A DNA stretch of 64,000 nt from Sphingomonas sp. Its GTDB lineage: Bacteria; Pseudomonadota; Alphaproteobacteria; Sphingomonadales; Sphingomonadaceae. The first letter of the stretch is position 1. Each line of letters starts with the position of its first letter. The notes beneath the pieces were generated by a model. It ran no database searches and was not told the DNA's origin. It saw only the letters and a program-made list of their open reading frames with translations. The translations under genes were made by a program, and so were the position numbers. Location of the stretch: assembly GCF_017304615.1 (NCBI RefSeq), contig NZ_JAFKLZ010000002.1, positions 620,001-684,000 of the forward strand. The letters run 5' to 3'. Shown here piece after piece: positions 1-9,621 of the stretch.

Positions 1-1470
1 GCCACGGGTCTGTCCGAGCGATATGCCGCATGGCACCGGACTTGGTGGGACGCCTCCATGGTGCTGTCGTGCCCGACGCACCGCTCGCTCCTGACCAACA
101 CCTGCCAATCGTGTGGCAAGCAGGTGGACTGGCGATCGCCGTCGATCGACATCTGCAGGTGCGGCGCGCCGCTCTGGCTGGACCATGGAGGGGAACTGCC
201 CCGCTGCGACGGCGACGCGTATCTTCTCGCCCGCCTGGAGGGTGGATCCCGAGAGGCCGTCCCGCTGCTCGATGGGCTCACCCTCGGTCGAGCCGCGGCG
301 GCAATGGGTCGGCTCGGTGAATGCGGGTTGGGCTTCGCCACATCCCGCCCGGACGTCGCCGGGGCCGATCTGGTCCGCCTGACCGCGGACGGCTTCCAAA
401 CCGCGCGCACGTTCGAGACGGCGTTTCCCAGGATCCTGGACGATGTAGTCACGGGCGCAGGTGGCGATGCCGTGGGACTGATGGCCTCATACGGATGGAC
501 CTACCGCAGCTGGCTGGCGCCGCCCGGCGGCGACCACAGCGGGGGGATCCTTCGCGATGCGCTCCTCCGCCACGCCGCGGGGCGCGGCATCATCGCGACC
601 GACGAGCTGCAGGCATCCGAGAATGCGGTGACCCTCGGCGAGGCGTCGGAGATCCTCGGCATGGGACACGACCGCACCCGCCGCATCGCGGCCCGGGCGG
701 GGCTCGTGCCGGCGGGCTCCCGTCGCGGCGTCAACTTCGCCATCGATCGGGATGCGGCTCGCGAACTTGCGCGCCGACTGGCGTCGCTCGTGGATGCACG
801 GACGGCGGCCGCGCTGCTCGGCATCGGCCGAAGCCAGTTCCGCTCGCTCGTCGCCGCCGGGCTCGTCGCGCCCGACGAGGAGGCTGGGCGACTGGGATCC
901 GGCGCGCTCTACGACGTCGAGCGGCTGGTTGCTTGGGTCGCGTCCCTCGCCGTGGGAGTCCCGGCCGTGTCGAGGACGCCGACGTCCTGCCTGCCGCTGC
1001 CCACCGCGTGTCGCAACTTCTCCCTCTCGCTCGTCGACGTCTGCCAGGCCATCTCGTCGGGGGTCCTGACGCCCGTTGGTCTCCGCGGCGAGAAGGGGCG
1101 CCTGACCTCGGTCGTCGTCTCATGCCGCGAGATGAAGGCCCTGCGCGATCCCGACCCGCTGACCGTTGGGGGTGTCGCGAGGAGGCTGGTCATCCATCCC
1201 GAGGCCGCATCGGCGCTGGTGCGCGCTGGCTTGGTGGGTCCGGTGGGCGCAGTCACTCCCCAGGGACTGCTGGACTTCACACGCGCAAACGCAACGCCGC
1301 GGGATCTGGCGGGTGAGTTCGGAACGTCCCCGCGGTCCGTCGTGGCCAGGCTGCGGGGCGCCGGGCTCGCCCCCACGTTGTTCCCTCCCGCCTTCCGCCA
1401 GCTGTTCTACGACCGCACGATCGCGAGGGGGGTGCTGCTGGCTGACTTGCCGGGTGCCGGCAGGTCGTGA
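1..1470 (+). CDS. TniQ-like transposition protein 1 (5' end beyond window)
   Basis: The frame is open from base 1, so the N-terminus lies outside the window; the internal ATG at 58 is not the true start. The first visible residues (W..WD.S followed by CPTHR) match the TniQ/TnsD zinc-finger region. Cysteine/histidine pairs follow at CPTHR, CQSC and CRCG. Downstream are several helix-turn-helix-like stretches, for example around TAAALLGIGRSQF. TniQ/TnsD proteins choose the target site for Tn7/Tn5053-type transposons together with a DDE transposase (TniA/TnsB) and an AAA+ ATPase (TniB/TnsC), which would lie left of the window. The stop overlaps the next gene's GTG by 4 bp, so the two are co-translated. 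TniQ assignment is good; the exact family is uncertain. Confidence 0.75.
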   Translation, partial: ATGLSERYAAWHRTWWDASMVLSCPTHRSLLTNTCQSCGKQVDWRSPSIDICRCGAPLWLDHGGELPRCDGDAYLLARLEGGSREAVPLLDGLTLGRAAAAMGRLGECGLGFATSRPDVAGADLVRLTADGFQTARTFETAFPRILDDVVTGAGGDAVGLMASYGWTYRSWLAPPGGDHSGGILRDALLRHAAGRGIIATDELQASENAVTLGEASEILGMGHDRTRRIAARAGLVPAGSRRGVNFAIDRDAARELARRLASLVDARTAAALLGIGRSQFRSLVAAGLVAPDEEAGRLGSGALYDVERLVAWVASLAVGVPAVSRTPTSCLPLPTACRNFSLSLVDVCQAISSGVLTPVGLRGEKGRLTSVVVSCREMKALRDPDPLTVGGVARRLVIHPEAASALVRAGLVGPVGAVTPQGLLDFTRANATPRDLAGEFGTSPRSVVARLRGAGLAPTLFPPAFRQLFYDRTIARGVLLADLPGAGRS

Positions 1471-3347
1471 CGACGGGTTCGACTGGCCGGTCGTTGGCCT
1501 CCGCCGCTCCCGATCGCGCCGCGCTGCGGATCAGGCACAAGCCTTTCGAAGGTGCGCGCGAACTGGCGCTCCGGTCCGCCGATCGTTTGGGATGCGCTAG
1601 CCTTCAGGAGTTCACGAAGTGGATGTCGCTGCCGGAAGTGGCAGTGTTCGACCCACCGTCGATAGCCCGTTTGGCGGCTTTCGCCGGAGCGGACCGGCAG
1701 GAATTGGAGCAGTGGTCACAGCGCCCGACGGACCGACATGGCATCGTTCAATACCGCGACACGACGATATCCATCGTTAAAGTCAGGTCGCGATGGCGCA
1801 GGTTCTGCCCGATGTGCCTTCAGGACGACCTTCGGCGCCTGGAGCCCGATGAACCGCGTTCCAACGGGCCGTATCATCGGTCGTGGTGGTCGATATCGAT
1901 CTTCTACGCATGCCCGGAACACCGGTGCGCCATGATCGAACGCTGTCCAGGATGCGGGGAGAGCATCGGTCGGGACAGCCTTCCGATGCATCGGCACGAC
2001 TGCGGTGCATGGCTGTGGGATGCGGAGGCAGTGCCGCTGGACGAGACGGCGATGGCGGGGAGCGACTACCTCACCGGCCGCATCGGCATCGGCGAGCGGA
2101 TCCCGTGCGCCACACTCGACGCAGTCGGCCTAGCCCAGGCCTTCTCGGTCATGAGTCGGCTCGGTGCGAGCGCGGTGTTCGGCATCGACGCCGGGAATGT
2201 CGGAGTGCGCGACGAGAGGAATGAAAGCCCTGACATGGCCCCGAGCCAACTGGGCCTGATCGTCAGTCGAGGCCTTGAATGTTGCCGTGACGGCTCGCGG
2301 TCGATTGAGGTCCTTTTAGACGACCTCGCGAGCCAAGCCCCACCAGGGCGCCGTGCTTCGATGTCATCGCTATATGGGCACCCGTTCGGCGCGTGGCTCG
2401 GCAGTCACTTCAACCCGATCCGGAAGGTGATCGATGAGGTGTTGCGGGAACATCTGCGCCGCAACGATCCCCTGAAGCGCCCCAGTTATGGCGATCATGG
2501 CCAGCATCCGAGCTACAGGATCTACACCCGCATACCGCTGACGGTGCCGGAGCGGCAGCGTTTCGAGCGCATCCTGCCCAGCGCGCTTCCTGAACGGGGT
2601 TGGCGGCAGGATGCCAAGAATGTCGGTCGCGCTGCCGGTGCGCTGCTCGCTGCGACTGAAGCCGCCCCCTATATCGGACTGTCCCATACCTTCTTCTCGA
2701 GGATGGTGGGCGCACGTTTCGTGATGCCCGTCTGGTATTCCGAGCGGCATCACGTGAAATACTTCTTTCGGGTCGAGCTCGACGAGTGGCTGGACCGGAT
2801 TGAGGCCAAGCTGGTCCCGCCGACTGAAGACCTAGAGTGGACCGATGTTTTCGACGCGGCGGTCAGGTGGTCCAGGCGCCCGTTCCATTGTCTGATAGAC
2901 CGCATCATCCATGGTGAGTTGCGCGCCACCCGCAGCACTGCCGGCCGCTTGCAGATCAGCGATTTGCTGGTCGCGCGGGCTGACCTGCCGAAGCCCGCGC
3001 CGCGGCGCTGTGGAGCCCAACTCGATCAGTTCGATCTGGCGCGGGCGATCGGCGTGTCTCCGATGACGGCCCGGCACCTGATCGCGCAGGGGCTGATCCC
3101 CTCGTCCCGTTGGCGCCGGGAGAACTTCGTGGCGGACGCCGACGCCCATGCCTTCTCTCAGCAATATGCCACGCTGAAGGACCTGGCGGCGATCCACCCC
3201 CTGCACAACGGCCTTCGCGGGATACGTTGGGTCCTGCGCGATTCCGGCCTCGAACCGTTGCTACCTTTAAAATATACTCGTCTTTTTCCTCGTCCCGAGG
3301 CGATCACGGCCGTTCTCGCCTATTGCCTGGAGAGATCGGCAGTATAA
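1467..3347 (+). CDS. TniQ-like transposition protein 2
   Basis: This 626-aa protein starts with GTG inside the stop of the preceding TniQ gene (GTGA overlap). The N-terminal third has the classic TniQ pattern: FCPMC, then a tryptophan-rich stretch (HRSWWS), then ACPEH, CPGC and a final H..CG, which should bind zinc. The C-terminal part contains repeated helix-turn-helix-like segments such as LARAIGVSPMTARHLI, suited to site-specific DNA binding. Two adjacent TniQ proteins in one element are known in Tn7-like transposons, where each can direct a different targeting route. The gene ends exactly where the transposon-end repeats begin, so it is the last gene of the element. Confidence 0.8.
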   Translation: MTTGSTGRSLASAAPDRAALRIRHKPFEGARELALRSADRLGCASLQEFTKWMSLPEVAVFDPPSIARLAAFAGADRQELEQWSQRPTDRHGIVQYRDTTISIVKVRSRWRRFCPMCLQDDLRRLEPDEPRSNGPYHRSWWSISIFYACPEHRCAMIERCPGCGESIGRDSLPMHRHDCGAWLWDAEAVPLDETAMAGSDYLTGRIGIGERIPCATLDAVGLAQAFSVMSRLGASAVFGIDAGNVGVRDERNESPDMAPSQLGLIVSRGLECCRDGSRSIEVLLDDLASQAPPGRRASMSSLYGHPFGAWLGSHFNPIRKVIDEVLREHLRRNDPLKRPSYGDHGQHPSYRIYTRIPLTVPERQRFERILPSALPERGWRQDAKNVGRAAGALLAATEAAPYIGLSHTFFSRMVGARFVMPVWYSERHHVKYFFRVELDEWLDRIEAKLVPPTEDLEWTDVFDAAVRWSRRPFHCLIDRIIHGELRATRSTAGRLQISDLLVARADLPKPAPRRCGAQLDQFDLARAIGVSPMTARHLIAQGLIPSSRWRRENFVADADAHAFSQQYATLKDLAAIHPLHNGLRGIRWVLRDSGLEPLLPLKYTRLFPRPEAITAVLAYCLERSAV

Positions 3348-3480
3348 TGGTTTCAAAATGATGGTTTCGGCAGGCTATTGGTTTCAGCGGGAACAGCCAA
3401 TTGATTCCACTTTTGCGCTAACCTGTTGATTCTGTGTGAGCCGGCTCCGCAGACAATTGGTTTCGTGAACACTGACAACA
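3347..3480 (+). mobile_element. Transposon right end with six transposase-site repeats
   Basis: Six copies of a GAAACCAAT-like motif (read on the minus strand) lie in 118 bp: at about 3347-3354, 3361-3368, 3377-3385, 3399-3408, 3424-3432 and 3455-3464, all in the same orientation. The last is followed by GTGAACACTGACAACA ending near 3480. Read inward, the terminus is TGTTGTCAGTG, fitting the TGT...ACA ends of Tn7/Tn5053 elements, whose ends carry several transposase-binding repeats. The ribosome-binding site and start of the next gene follow immediately, so the insertion sits between that gene and its former promoter. The left end and target duplication are outside the window. Confidence 0.7.
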
Positions 3481-3493
3481 TAAAGGGAGACGG

Positions 3494-4237
3494 ATGATGC
3501 GGTGGAGCATGGTTTTGGCGGCGAGCGCCGCGCTGGCGGTACCGACCGCGATCGTCGCGAAGCAGGCCGTCTCCCCCGCCATCACCAAGGCGATTGCCGA
3601 CCCGGCACGCGCCGATCAGGCCAAGGACGACGAGCGTCGCAAGGCCGCCGAAGTGATTGCGTTCGCCGGACTGAAACCCGGCCAGACCGTCGTCGATCTC
3701 ATCCCCGGCGCCGGGTATTGGACGCGGATCTTCACTGGCGTGGTGGGGCCGACGGGGCATGTCTGGGCCGTGTGGCCCGCCGCTTCGGCCGGCTATGCCG
3801 AAAAGGCCAAGCCGGCGCTCGAAGCGCGCGGCCTCGCCAACGTGTCGGCGGCGGTCGATCCCGCAATCCTGACCGTCGACAAGCCCGTCGATCTCGTCTG
3901 GACCGTGCAGAACTATCACGATGTTCCCAACAAAGGCGGCGGCGAAGTCGCGATCAAGGCCTTCAATGCCGCAGTCTTCAAGGCGCTGAAACCAGGCGGC
4001 ATCTATTTGGTGATCGATCACGTGGCGGCGGCGGGATCGGGTCTGCGCGACACCGAGACGCTGCACCGCATCGACCCGGCGATCGTCAAGAAGCAAGTAC
4101 TCGCCGCGGGATTCGTGTTCGTTGGCGAGTCTAGGGTATTGGCCGACCCCAAGGACGATCACACGCTCAAGATTTTCGATCCCAAGATCCGCGGCGTCAC
4201 CGACCAGTTCGTCTATAAGTTCCGCAAACCGTCCTAA
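3494..4237 (+). CDS. Exported class I SAM-dependent methyltransferase-like protein
   Basis: This 247-aa protein begins with a probable signal peptide (MMRWSMVLAASAALAVP) followed by a Rossmann methyltransferase fold. Motif I appears as VVDLIPGAGYWTRIF near residue 62, and a later strand reads PGGIYLVIDHVA. A small family of predicted periplasmic methyltransferases in sphingomonads and other proteobacteria has this arrangement; substrate unknown. AAAGGGAG lies 4-5 bp before the ATG. Only 13 bp separate the ATG from the transposon terminus, so transcription probably comes from the element or has been lost. The 3' end overlaps convergent gpsA by 4 bp. Confidence 0.75.
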   Translation: MMRWSMVLAASAALAVPTAIVAKQAVSPAITKAIADPARADQAKDDERRKAAEVIAFAGLKPGQTVVDLIPGAGYWTRIFTGVVGPTGHVWAVWPAASAGYAEKAKPALEARGLANVSAAVDPAILTVDKPVDLVWTVQNYHDVPNKGGGEVAIKAFNAAVFKALKPGGIYLVIDHVAAAGSGLRDTETLHRIDPAIVKKQVLAAGFVFVGESRVLADPKDDHTLKIFDPKIRGVTDQFVYKFRKPS

Positions 4238-5211
4238 CCGCGCTCCTCGCGCAAGGGGCGGACGAGCAGCGCGCCGATCACGTCGGCGACCGGCGCGCCG
4301 TCGAGCAACTGGCAGACCGCCTCGCACACCGGCATGTCGACGCCCGCCTCGGCGGCGGCCTCGCGCAACACGGGTGCGGTGAACGCGCCCTCCGCGACGG
4401 TATGGCGGTCGGCCAATAGCTCGCGCGCCGACCGGCCCTCCCCCAGCCCGACGCCAAGCGAGAAGTTGCGGCTGCTGGTCGACGAACAGGTCAGGACGAG
4501 GTCGCCGAGTCCCGACAGCCCCGCCATCGTCTCCGACCGCGCGCCGCGCGCCAGCCCGAACCGCGTCATTTCCGCAAAGCCGCGCGCGATCAGCGCGGCG
4601 CGCGCATTCTGCCCCAGCCGCGCGCCCTCGACCACGCCGCATCCGATCGCGAGCACGTTCTTGACCGCGCCGCCGATTTCCGCGCCGGTCACGTCGTCCG
4701 ATGCATAAGTGCGGAAGGTCGGGGCCGCGATCCGCTTGGCCAGCGCCGCCCCCAGCGCCGCATCCTCGCACGCCAGCGTCACCGCGGTCGGCAGCCCCGC
4801 CGCCACTTCATGCGCGAAGGTCGGACCGGACAATACCGCGATCGACGCCCTTGGCTGCACCTCTCGGGCCACTTCGCCGACCAGCATACGCGTCCCCGCC
4901 TCGATCCCCTTGGCGCACAGCACCAGGGGAGTCGCGCCGAAATCCGCCATCTCCAGCACGCCGCGCACATGCTGCGCCGGCGCGACCACCAGCACCGCAT
5001 CGACGCCACGCAATTCATCGAGATCGCCGGTCGCCCTGATCGTCGGCGACAGCGGCACGCTCGACAGGAACAGGTCGTTGACGTGGCGGTGGTTGATCGA
5101 CTGCACCACTTCCGGCTCGCGCGCCCATAGCAATACGGGTGCGGCCCCCTGCGCCGCGACTTGCGCCAGCGCCGTGCCCCACGCCCCGCCGCCGATGACT
5201 CCGATCTTCAT
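4234..5211 (-). CDS. gpsA: Glycerol-3-phosphate dehydrogenase [NAD(P)+]
   Basis: GpsA reduces dihydroxyacetone phosphate to sn-glycerol 3-phosphate, the backbone of phospholipids, in the cytoplasm. The protein (325 aa, usual length) starts MKIGVIGGGAWGTALA, the dinucleotide-binding glycine motif. The catalytic lysine is in GGAVKNVLAIG (K184), and a substrate-binding GLSGLGDLVLTC motif follows. It lies 10 bp downstream of tsaD on the same strand, so the two are probably co-transcribed. Confidence 0.95.
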   Translation of the reverse strand: MKIGVIGGGAWGTALAQVAAQGAAPVLLWAREPEVVQSINHRHVNDLFLSSVPLSPTIRATGDLDELRGVDAVLVVAPAQHVRGVLEMADFGATPLVLCAKGIEAGTRMLVGEVAREVQPRASIAVLSGPTFAHEVAAGLPTAVTLACEDAALGAALAKRIAAPTFRTYASDDVTGAEIGGAVKNVLAIGCGVVEGARLGQNARAALIARGFAEMTRFGLARGARSETMAGLSGLGDLVLTCSSTSSRNFSLGVGLGEGRSARELLADRHTVAEGAFTAPVLREAAAEAGVDMPVCEAVCQLLDGAPVADVIGALLVRPLREERG

Positions 5212-5221
5212 GAGCTGATCT

Positions 5222-6256
5222 TCACGCCTTCACGCCCGCGCCGCGCACCTTTTCGGCGTCGGGATCGAGCGGCCAGCGCGGGCGCGCGGCGACATCGAGC
5301 GGGTCGGTCAGCCCGGCGGCGAAACGCTCCGCTCCCGCCCAGCCGATCATCGCAGCATTGTCGGTGCAGAGCCATTGCGGCGGGACGCTGAACGGCAGTC
5401 CATAGTCGCCCGCCAGCGCCTCGAGCGCCGATCGCACCGCCGTGTTGGCCGCCACGCCGCCCGCGACGACCAAGGCGGTCGCATCAACCTCGCCCAGTTG
5501 CCGCCGGGTACGATCGACCAGGCACTCCACCGCCGCTTGCTGGAAACTCGCGGCAATATCCTCCTTCGACCACGTCCCCGCTTCGTGTGCGCGCAACACC
5601 GCGCTCTTGAGTCCAGCGAACGAGAAATGCGGCTCGGGCGATCCGAGCAAGGGCCGCGGCAGCGGGACGATCGGCTGGCCCACCGCCGCCGCGCGCTCGA
5701 CCGCCGGGCCGCCGGGGAAACCGAGGCCCAGGATCTTGGCGGTCTTGTCGAACGCTTCGCCCGCGGCATCGTCGATCGTCGTCGCGAGCCGGCCATAGCG
5801 ACCGACGCCCTCGACCAGCAGCAACTGGCAATGCCCGCCCGACACCAGCAGCAGCAGATAGGGGAACTCGAGATCGGGATCGGCCAGCCGGGGGCTGAGC
5901 GCATGCCCTTCGAGGTGATTGACCGCGACCAGCGGCTTGCCCGCCGCGTGCGCCAGCGCCTTGCCCGTCACCAGCCCGACCATCACGCCGCCGATCAGCC
6001 CCGGCCCGGCGGTCGCGGCGATCGCATCGACCTCCGCCAGTGTCACGCCTGCTTCGTCGAGCGCGGCGGCGATCAGCGGCTCCAGCACCTCGACATGCGC
6101 GCGGGCTGCAATCTCCGGCACGACCCCGCCATAGGGCGCATGCGCCGCTTCCTGTCCCGCCAGCTTGTGCGCCAGGATTCGCCGGTCGCCGGTGACCAGC
6201 GCCGCCGCGGTTTCGTCGCACGAGGATTCGAGGCCCAGGATGAGCATGGCTTCCAT
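5222..6256 (-). CDS. tsaD: tRNA N6-adenosine threonylcarbamoyltransferase TsaD
   Basis: TsaD transfers the threonylcarbamoyl group from threonylcarbamoyl-AMP to A37 of tRNAs that read ANN codons. [12 protein letters not shown] near the N-terminus and the metal-binding HLEGH motif (H114, H118) are diagnostic, as is the later GGVAAN. GAGAGG lies 5 bp before the ATG at 6256; an ATG three codons later (6247) would also give a normal N-terminus. It is divergent from hemC with only 28 bp between starts, so the promoters must overlap or lie within the genes. Confidence 0.95.
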   Translation of the reverse strand: MEAMLILGLESSCDETAAALVTGDRRILAHKLAGQEAAHAPYGGVVPEIAARAHVEVLEPLIAAALDEAGVTLAEVDAIAATAGPGLIGGVMVGLVTGKALAHAAGKPLVAVNHLEGHALSPRLADPDLEFPYLLLLVSGGHCQLLLVEGVGRYGRLATTIDDAAGEAFDKTAKILGLGFPGGPAVERAAAVGQPIVPLPRPLLGSPEPHFSFAGLKSAVLRAHEAGTWSKEDIAASFQQAAVECLVDRTRRQLGEVDATALVVAGGVAANTAVRSALEALAGDYGLPFSVPPQWLCTDNAAMIGWAGAERFAAGLTDPLDVAARPRWPLDPDAEKVRGAGVKA

Positions 6257-6284
6257 CTAGGCCTCTCGCCCGGTAGCACAAGCC

Positions 6285-7229
6285 ATGCCCCCTATCCGTC
6301 TCGGCACGCGCGGATCGCCGCTCGCCCTCACGCAAGCCACTATGGTCAAGGATGCGCTGTTCGCCGCGCACGGCGTCGCGTGCGAAATCCACGTCATCAA
6401 GACCACCGGCGACCGCGTGCAGGATCGCGCGCTGGCCGAAATCGGCGGCAAGGCGCTGTGGACCAAGGAACTCGACCGCGCCTTGCTCAGCGGCGAGATC
6501 GACATCGCAGTGCATTCGATGAAGGATGTCGAGACGGTCCGGCCCGATGCGATCGTGATTGCAGCCATGCTCGAACGTGCCGACGTGCGCGACCGGCTGG
6601 TCGGTGCGGACAGCCTGTCCGCGATTCGGCCGGACGGCGTGGTCGGCACGTCGAGCCCGCGCCGCCGTGCGCAAGTGCTGCGCGCGCGGCCCGACCTGTC
6701 GGTGGTACTGTTCCGCGGCAATGTCGATACGCGCCTCGCCAAGCTGGCGGCGGGCGAAGCCGACGCCACCTTGCTCGCGGCGGCGGGGCTGATCCGGCTG
6801 GGGCGCGACGATGTCGGCGTGGCGGTGCCGATCGACCAGATGCTCCCCGCCCCGGCGCAAGGCGCGGTCGGGATCGAATGCCGCGCCGATGACGCCATGA
6901 CGCGCGGCCTGCTCGGCGCGATCGACCATGCAGACACCAGCCGCGCGGTGCGGTGCGAGCGCGCCTTGCTCGCCGCGCTGGACGCGACGTGCCACTCGCC
7001 GGTGGCCGCGTTGGCGACGGTCGAAGGCAACCTCGTAACCTTACGCGCCGAACTATTTTCGGAAGACGGCGCGGCGCATGTCGCGGCCGACGCCCAGGCA
7101 CTGCGGCTGTCGCGCGAAGAAGCGCCAGCCCTCGCCGCTAGCGTGGACGACCACACGCTGGCACGCGACCTTGCTCGCGCCTTGCTCGATCGCGCACCGC
7201 CATCGGTTCGCGCGGCTTTCCGCGCATGA
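6285..7229 (+). CDS. hemC: Porphobilinogen deaminase (hydroxymethylbilane synthase)
   Basis: HemC polymerises four porphobilinogens to hydroxymethylbilane in haem synthesis. The 314-aa protein shows GTRGSPLALTQA, DIAVHSMKD, GTSSPRRRAQ and FRGNVDTRL motifs. The dipyrromethane cofactor would attach at C236 in LDATCHSP. Its stop overlaps the hemD start by 4 bp, so hemC and hemD are translationally coupled. Confidence 0.95.
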   Translation: MPPIRLGTRGSPLALTQATMVKDALFAAHGVACEIHVIKTTGDRVQDRALAEIGGKALWTKELDRALLSGEIDIAVHSMKDVETVRPDAIVIAAMLERADVRDRLVGADSLSAIRPDGVVGTSSPRRRAQVLRARPDLSVVLFRGNVDTRLAKLAAGEADATLLAAAGLIRLGRDDVGVAVPIDQMLPAPAQGAVGIECRADDAMTRGLLGAIDHADTSRAVRCERALLAALDATCHSPVAALATVEGNLVTLRAELFSEDGAAHVAADAQALRLSREEAPALAASVDDHTLARDLARALLDRAPPSVRAAFRA

Positions 7230-7891
7230 GTCGCGCGGTCGCGGTGCTGCGGCCCGAACCCGGCAATGCCGCCACCGTCGCTCGCGTCGAAGCCGCTGGG
7301 CTGACCGCGATCCGTCTGCCGCTGTTCGACGTGCGCGCGGTCGATTGGACCGTGCCCGATCCCGACCGCTTCGACGCGCTGATCCTGACCAGCGCCAACG
7401 CGCCGCGACTGGCCGGTCCCGGACTCGACGCGCTGGTGCGATTGCCGGTGTTCGCGGTCGGGCCAGCCACCGCCGCCGCGGCCCGGACGCGCGGCCTGAC
7501 GATCGCCGCGACCGGCGACGGCGACGGGGCCGAAATCGTCGCCACGCTCACGGAGCGCGGCTTTACCCGCGCGCTCTTGCTCGGTGGGCGCGAAAGGCGC
7601 GTGCACGCGGGCGGCGTGGTTGCCGAAGCGATCACGGTTTACGCAAGCGATCCGTTGCCGATGGATCCCGCCGGGATTGCCTCGTTGGCGGGCGCCGTCG
7701 CGTTGCTCCACTCCGCGCGCGCCGCCGAGCGCTTGGCCAGCCTCGTCGGTGACGCCCGCGCCTCGATCCGCCTCGCTGCGATCAGCGACGCCGTCGCAGC
7801 GGGGGCGGGGCCGGGCTGGGCCGGGGTGGCCGCTGCCGCAATGCCGGACGACGCAAGCCTGGTGGCGCTCGCGCGGCGTCTCGCCGATTGA
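7226..7891 (+). CDS. hemD: Uroporphyrinogen-III synthase
   Basis: HemD cyclises hydroxymethylbilane with inversion of ring D to give uroporphyrinogen III. The sequence is poorly conserved, as usual in this family, but the length (221 aa), the start (VLRPEPGNAATVARVEAAGL), an LILTSANAPR segment and direct coupling to hemC support the call. The next gene begins 31 bp downstream on the same strand. Confidence 0.9.
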   Translation: MSRAVAVLRPEPGNAATVARVEAAGLTAIRLPLFDVRAVDWTVPDPDRFDALILTSANAPRLAGPGLDALVRLPVFAVGPATAAAARTRGLTIAATGDGDGAEIVATLTERGFTRALLLGGRERRVHAGGVVAEAITVYASDPLPMDPAGIASLAGAVALLHSARAAERLASLVGDARASIRLAAISDAVAAGAGPGWAGVAAAAMPDDASLVALARRLAD

Positions 7892-7922
7892 CCCTGCGCG
7901 CGGCGCCGCCGATAAGGGGACG

Positions 7923-8780
7923 ATGAGCGACGTTACGCCGCCCCCCGCGCCGGTTCCGCCTACGCCCCCCGCCTTGCGGCAACTGACGCTGGCGACCGTC
8001 GGCTGGATCGCGCTGGCGACCTTCGTCGTCGGCGTGATGATCGCGGTCTGGGCGATCAACCGTTTCCGGACCGCCGATACCACGACGCAACCGCAGGCCG
8101 CCGTCGCGCCGCAACCCACCAAGGTCATCGTCACGCCGCCGGTCGCCACCGATCCAGCTTCGCTGTCGGCGCGGCAGGAACTGCTTGGCGCGCAACTCAC
8201 CGCGCTCGAACAGCGCGGCGCGGCGATCACCGCAGCCTCGGCCAACGCTTACGGCAACGCAACCCGCGCCGAGGGATTGCTCGTCGCCTTCGCCGCGCGG
8301 CGGCAGATCAGTCGCGGTCAGGGGCTAGGCTATCTCGAACAGCAATTGCGTGACCGTTTCGGCGCGACCCAGCCCAATGAGGTCAACGCGGTCATCGCGG
8401 CGTCCCGCAATCCGGTGACGGTCGAGGATTTGCGGCTCGGACTCGACCAGATCGGGCCGCAGCTCGCGCTCGGCCCGTCGGGCAGCGCGGGCTGGGGCGG
8501 CGCGGTGTGGCGGCTGTTCGGCAGCCTGATCGTCGTCCATCCGAAGAATATGCCGTCGCCGGTGCCGAGCGAGCGCCTCGCGCGCGTGCGGCGGATGCTG
8601 TCGCAGGATCAAGTCGAAGCGGCGGTCGAGGAAGTGGGCAAGCTGCCCGGCGCGGCGCAGGCGACCGGCTGGATGACCGGGGCGAAACGCTATGTCGAAA
8701 CGCGAAAGGCGCTCGACACGCTGGAGACCGCCGCGCTGCAGGGCAGAGTCGTCAATCCAGCCACCCCCGCGGCCCGCTAG
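7923..8780 (+). CDS. Single-pass membrane protein, mitofilin/COG4223-like
   Basis: This 285-aa protein starts at the ATG at 7923, well inside a longer open frame that overlaps hemD. A proline-rich cytoplasmic N-terminus is followed by one membrane segment (TLATVGWIALATFVVGVMIA, about residues 21-40) and a mostly helical, alanine- and glutamine-rich periplasmic part. A membrane protein of this kind commonly follows hemCD in alphaproteobacteria and is annotated as mitofilin-like; its biochemical role is unclear. Convergent with the DUF72 gene, overlapping by 4 bp. Confidence 0.75.
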   Translation: MSDVTPPPAPVPPTPPALRQLTLATVGWIALATFVVGVMIAVWAINRFRTADTTTQPQAAVAPQPTKVIVTPPVATDPASLSARQELLGAQLTALEQRGAAITAASANAYGNATRAEGLLVAFAARRQISRGQGLGYLEQQLRDRFGATQPNEVNAVIAASRNPVTVEDLRLGLDQIGPQLALGPSGSAGWGGAVWRLFGSLIVVHPKNMPSPVPSERLARVRRMLSQDQVEAAVEEVGKLPGAAQATGWMTGAKRYVETRKALDTLETAALQGRVVNPATPAAR

Positions 8781-9562
8781 ACGCGGGCGATCAACGCCTG
8801 CGCCGCGGCGGGATTGCGTACCTTCGCGCCGGAGATCATGAAGACGAAGACGTCGCGCGGTTGCTTGGGCGGCAGCGCACCGAAATAGGGCAGGCCATCG
8901 GGAGCGGCGCCCGCCGCCCAGCGCTTCGCGGCGCCGGCCCAGCGATCGAGCGCGTCGGGCGAATAGCCGATGGGCTCCTCCTCAACGCTGCTTTCGAGCC
9001 GCGCATAGACGAAGTCGGCGGTGACGTCGGCAATCGCCGGATAGTCCGGCGATTCGCCATAGACGATCGCGACATTGGCGGCGCGGCACAGATCGACGAA
9101 TTCGGGCACGTGGAAACTGTCGTGCCGGACCTGCACCGCATGGCGCAGCGCGACGCCGTCCTGCTCGGCGGGAAGCAGTTTCAGGAACGCCCTGAAATCG
9201 TCCGCGTCGAACTTCTTGGTCGCCATGAACTGCCACAGGATCGGACCGAGCTTCGGCCCGAGCTCGACGATTCCCTGGCTCGTAAAGCGCCGGATCGATT
9301 CGCCCGCCTCCGCCAGCACCTTGCGGTTGGTGCAGAAGCGCGACGCCTTCAATGTGAACACGAAGTCGTCTGGCACGACTTCCGCCCAGCCCGCGAACGT
9401 CGCCGGCTTGAACCCCGAATAATAGGTGCCGTTGACCTCGATCGCGGTCAGGTGGCGACTGGCATATTCCAGCTCGCGCTTGTGCGGCCATTTGTCGGGA
9501 TAGAAGGTCCCGCGCCACGGCTCATAGGTCCAGCCGCCGATTCCGATTCGGATGTTCGCCAT
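8777..9562 (-). CDS. DUF72 family protein
   Basis: 261 aa from the ATG at 9562 (MANIRIGIGGWTYEPWRG); the open frame extends further upstream, but that extension is low-complexity and lacks homology-like features. Family landmarks are the GGWTYEPWRGTFYP N-terminus, the EVNGTYY segment and FVFTLKASRF. DUF72 proteins adopt a TIM-barrel-like fold; their function is not established. This is the last chromosomal core-type gene before the proposed island junction. Confidence 0.85.
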   Translation of the reverse strand: MANIRIGIGGWTYEPWRGTFYPDKWPHKRELEYASRHLTAIEVNGTYYSGFKPATFAGWAEVVPDDFVFTLKASRFCTNRKVLAEAGESIRRFTSQGIVELGPKLGPILWQFMATKKFDADDFRAFLKLLPAEQDGVALRHAVQVRHDSFHVPEFVDLCRAANVAIVYGESPDYPAIADVTADFVYARLESSVEEEPIGYSPDALDRWAGAAKRWAAGAAPDGLPYFGALPPKQPRDVFVFMISGAKVRNPAAAQALIARV

Positions 9563-9621
9563 GGCGAGGAGGATAGGCGGTGACGGGGCAAGAGGCGATA
9601 GCTGGCGCGGTGATCGGGAAT

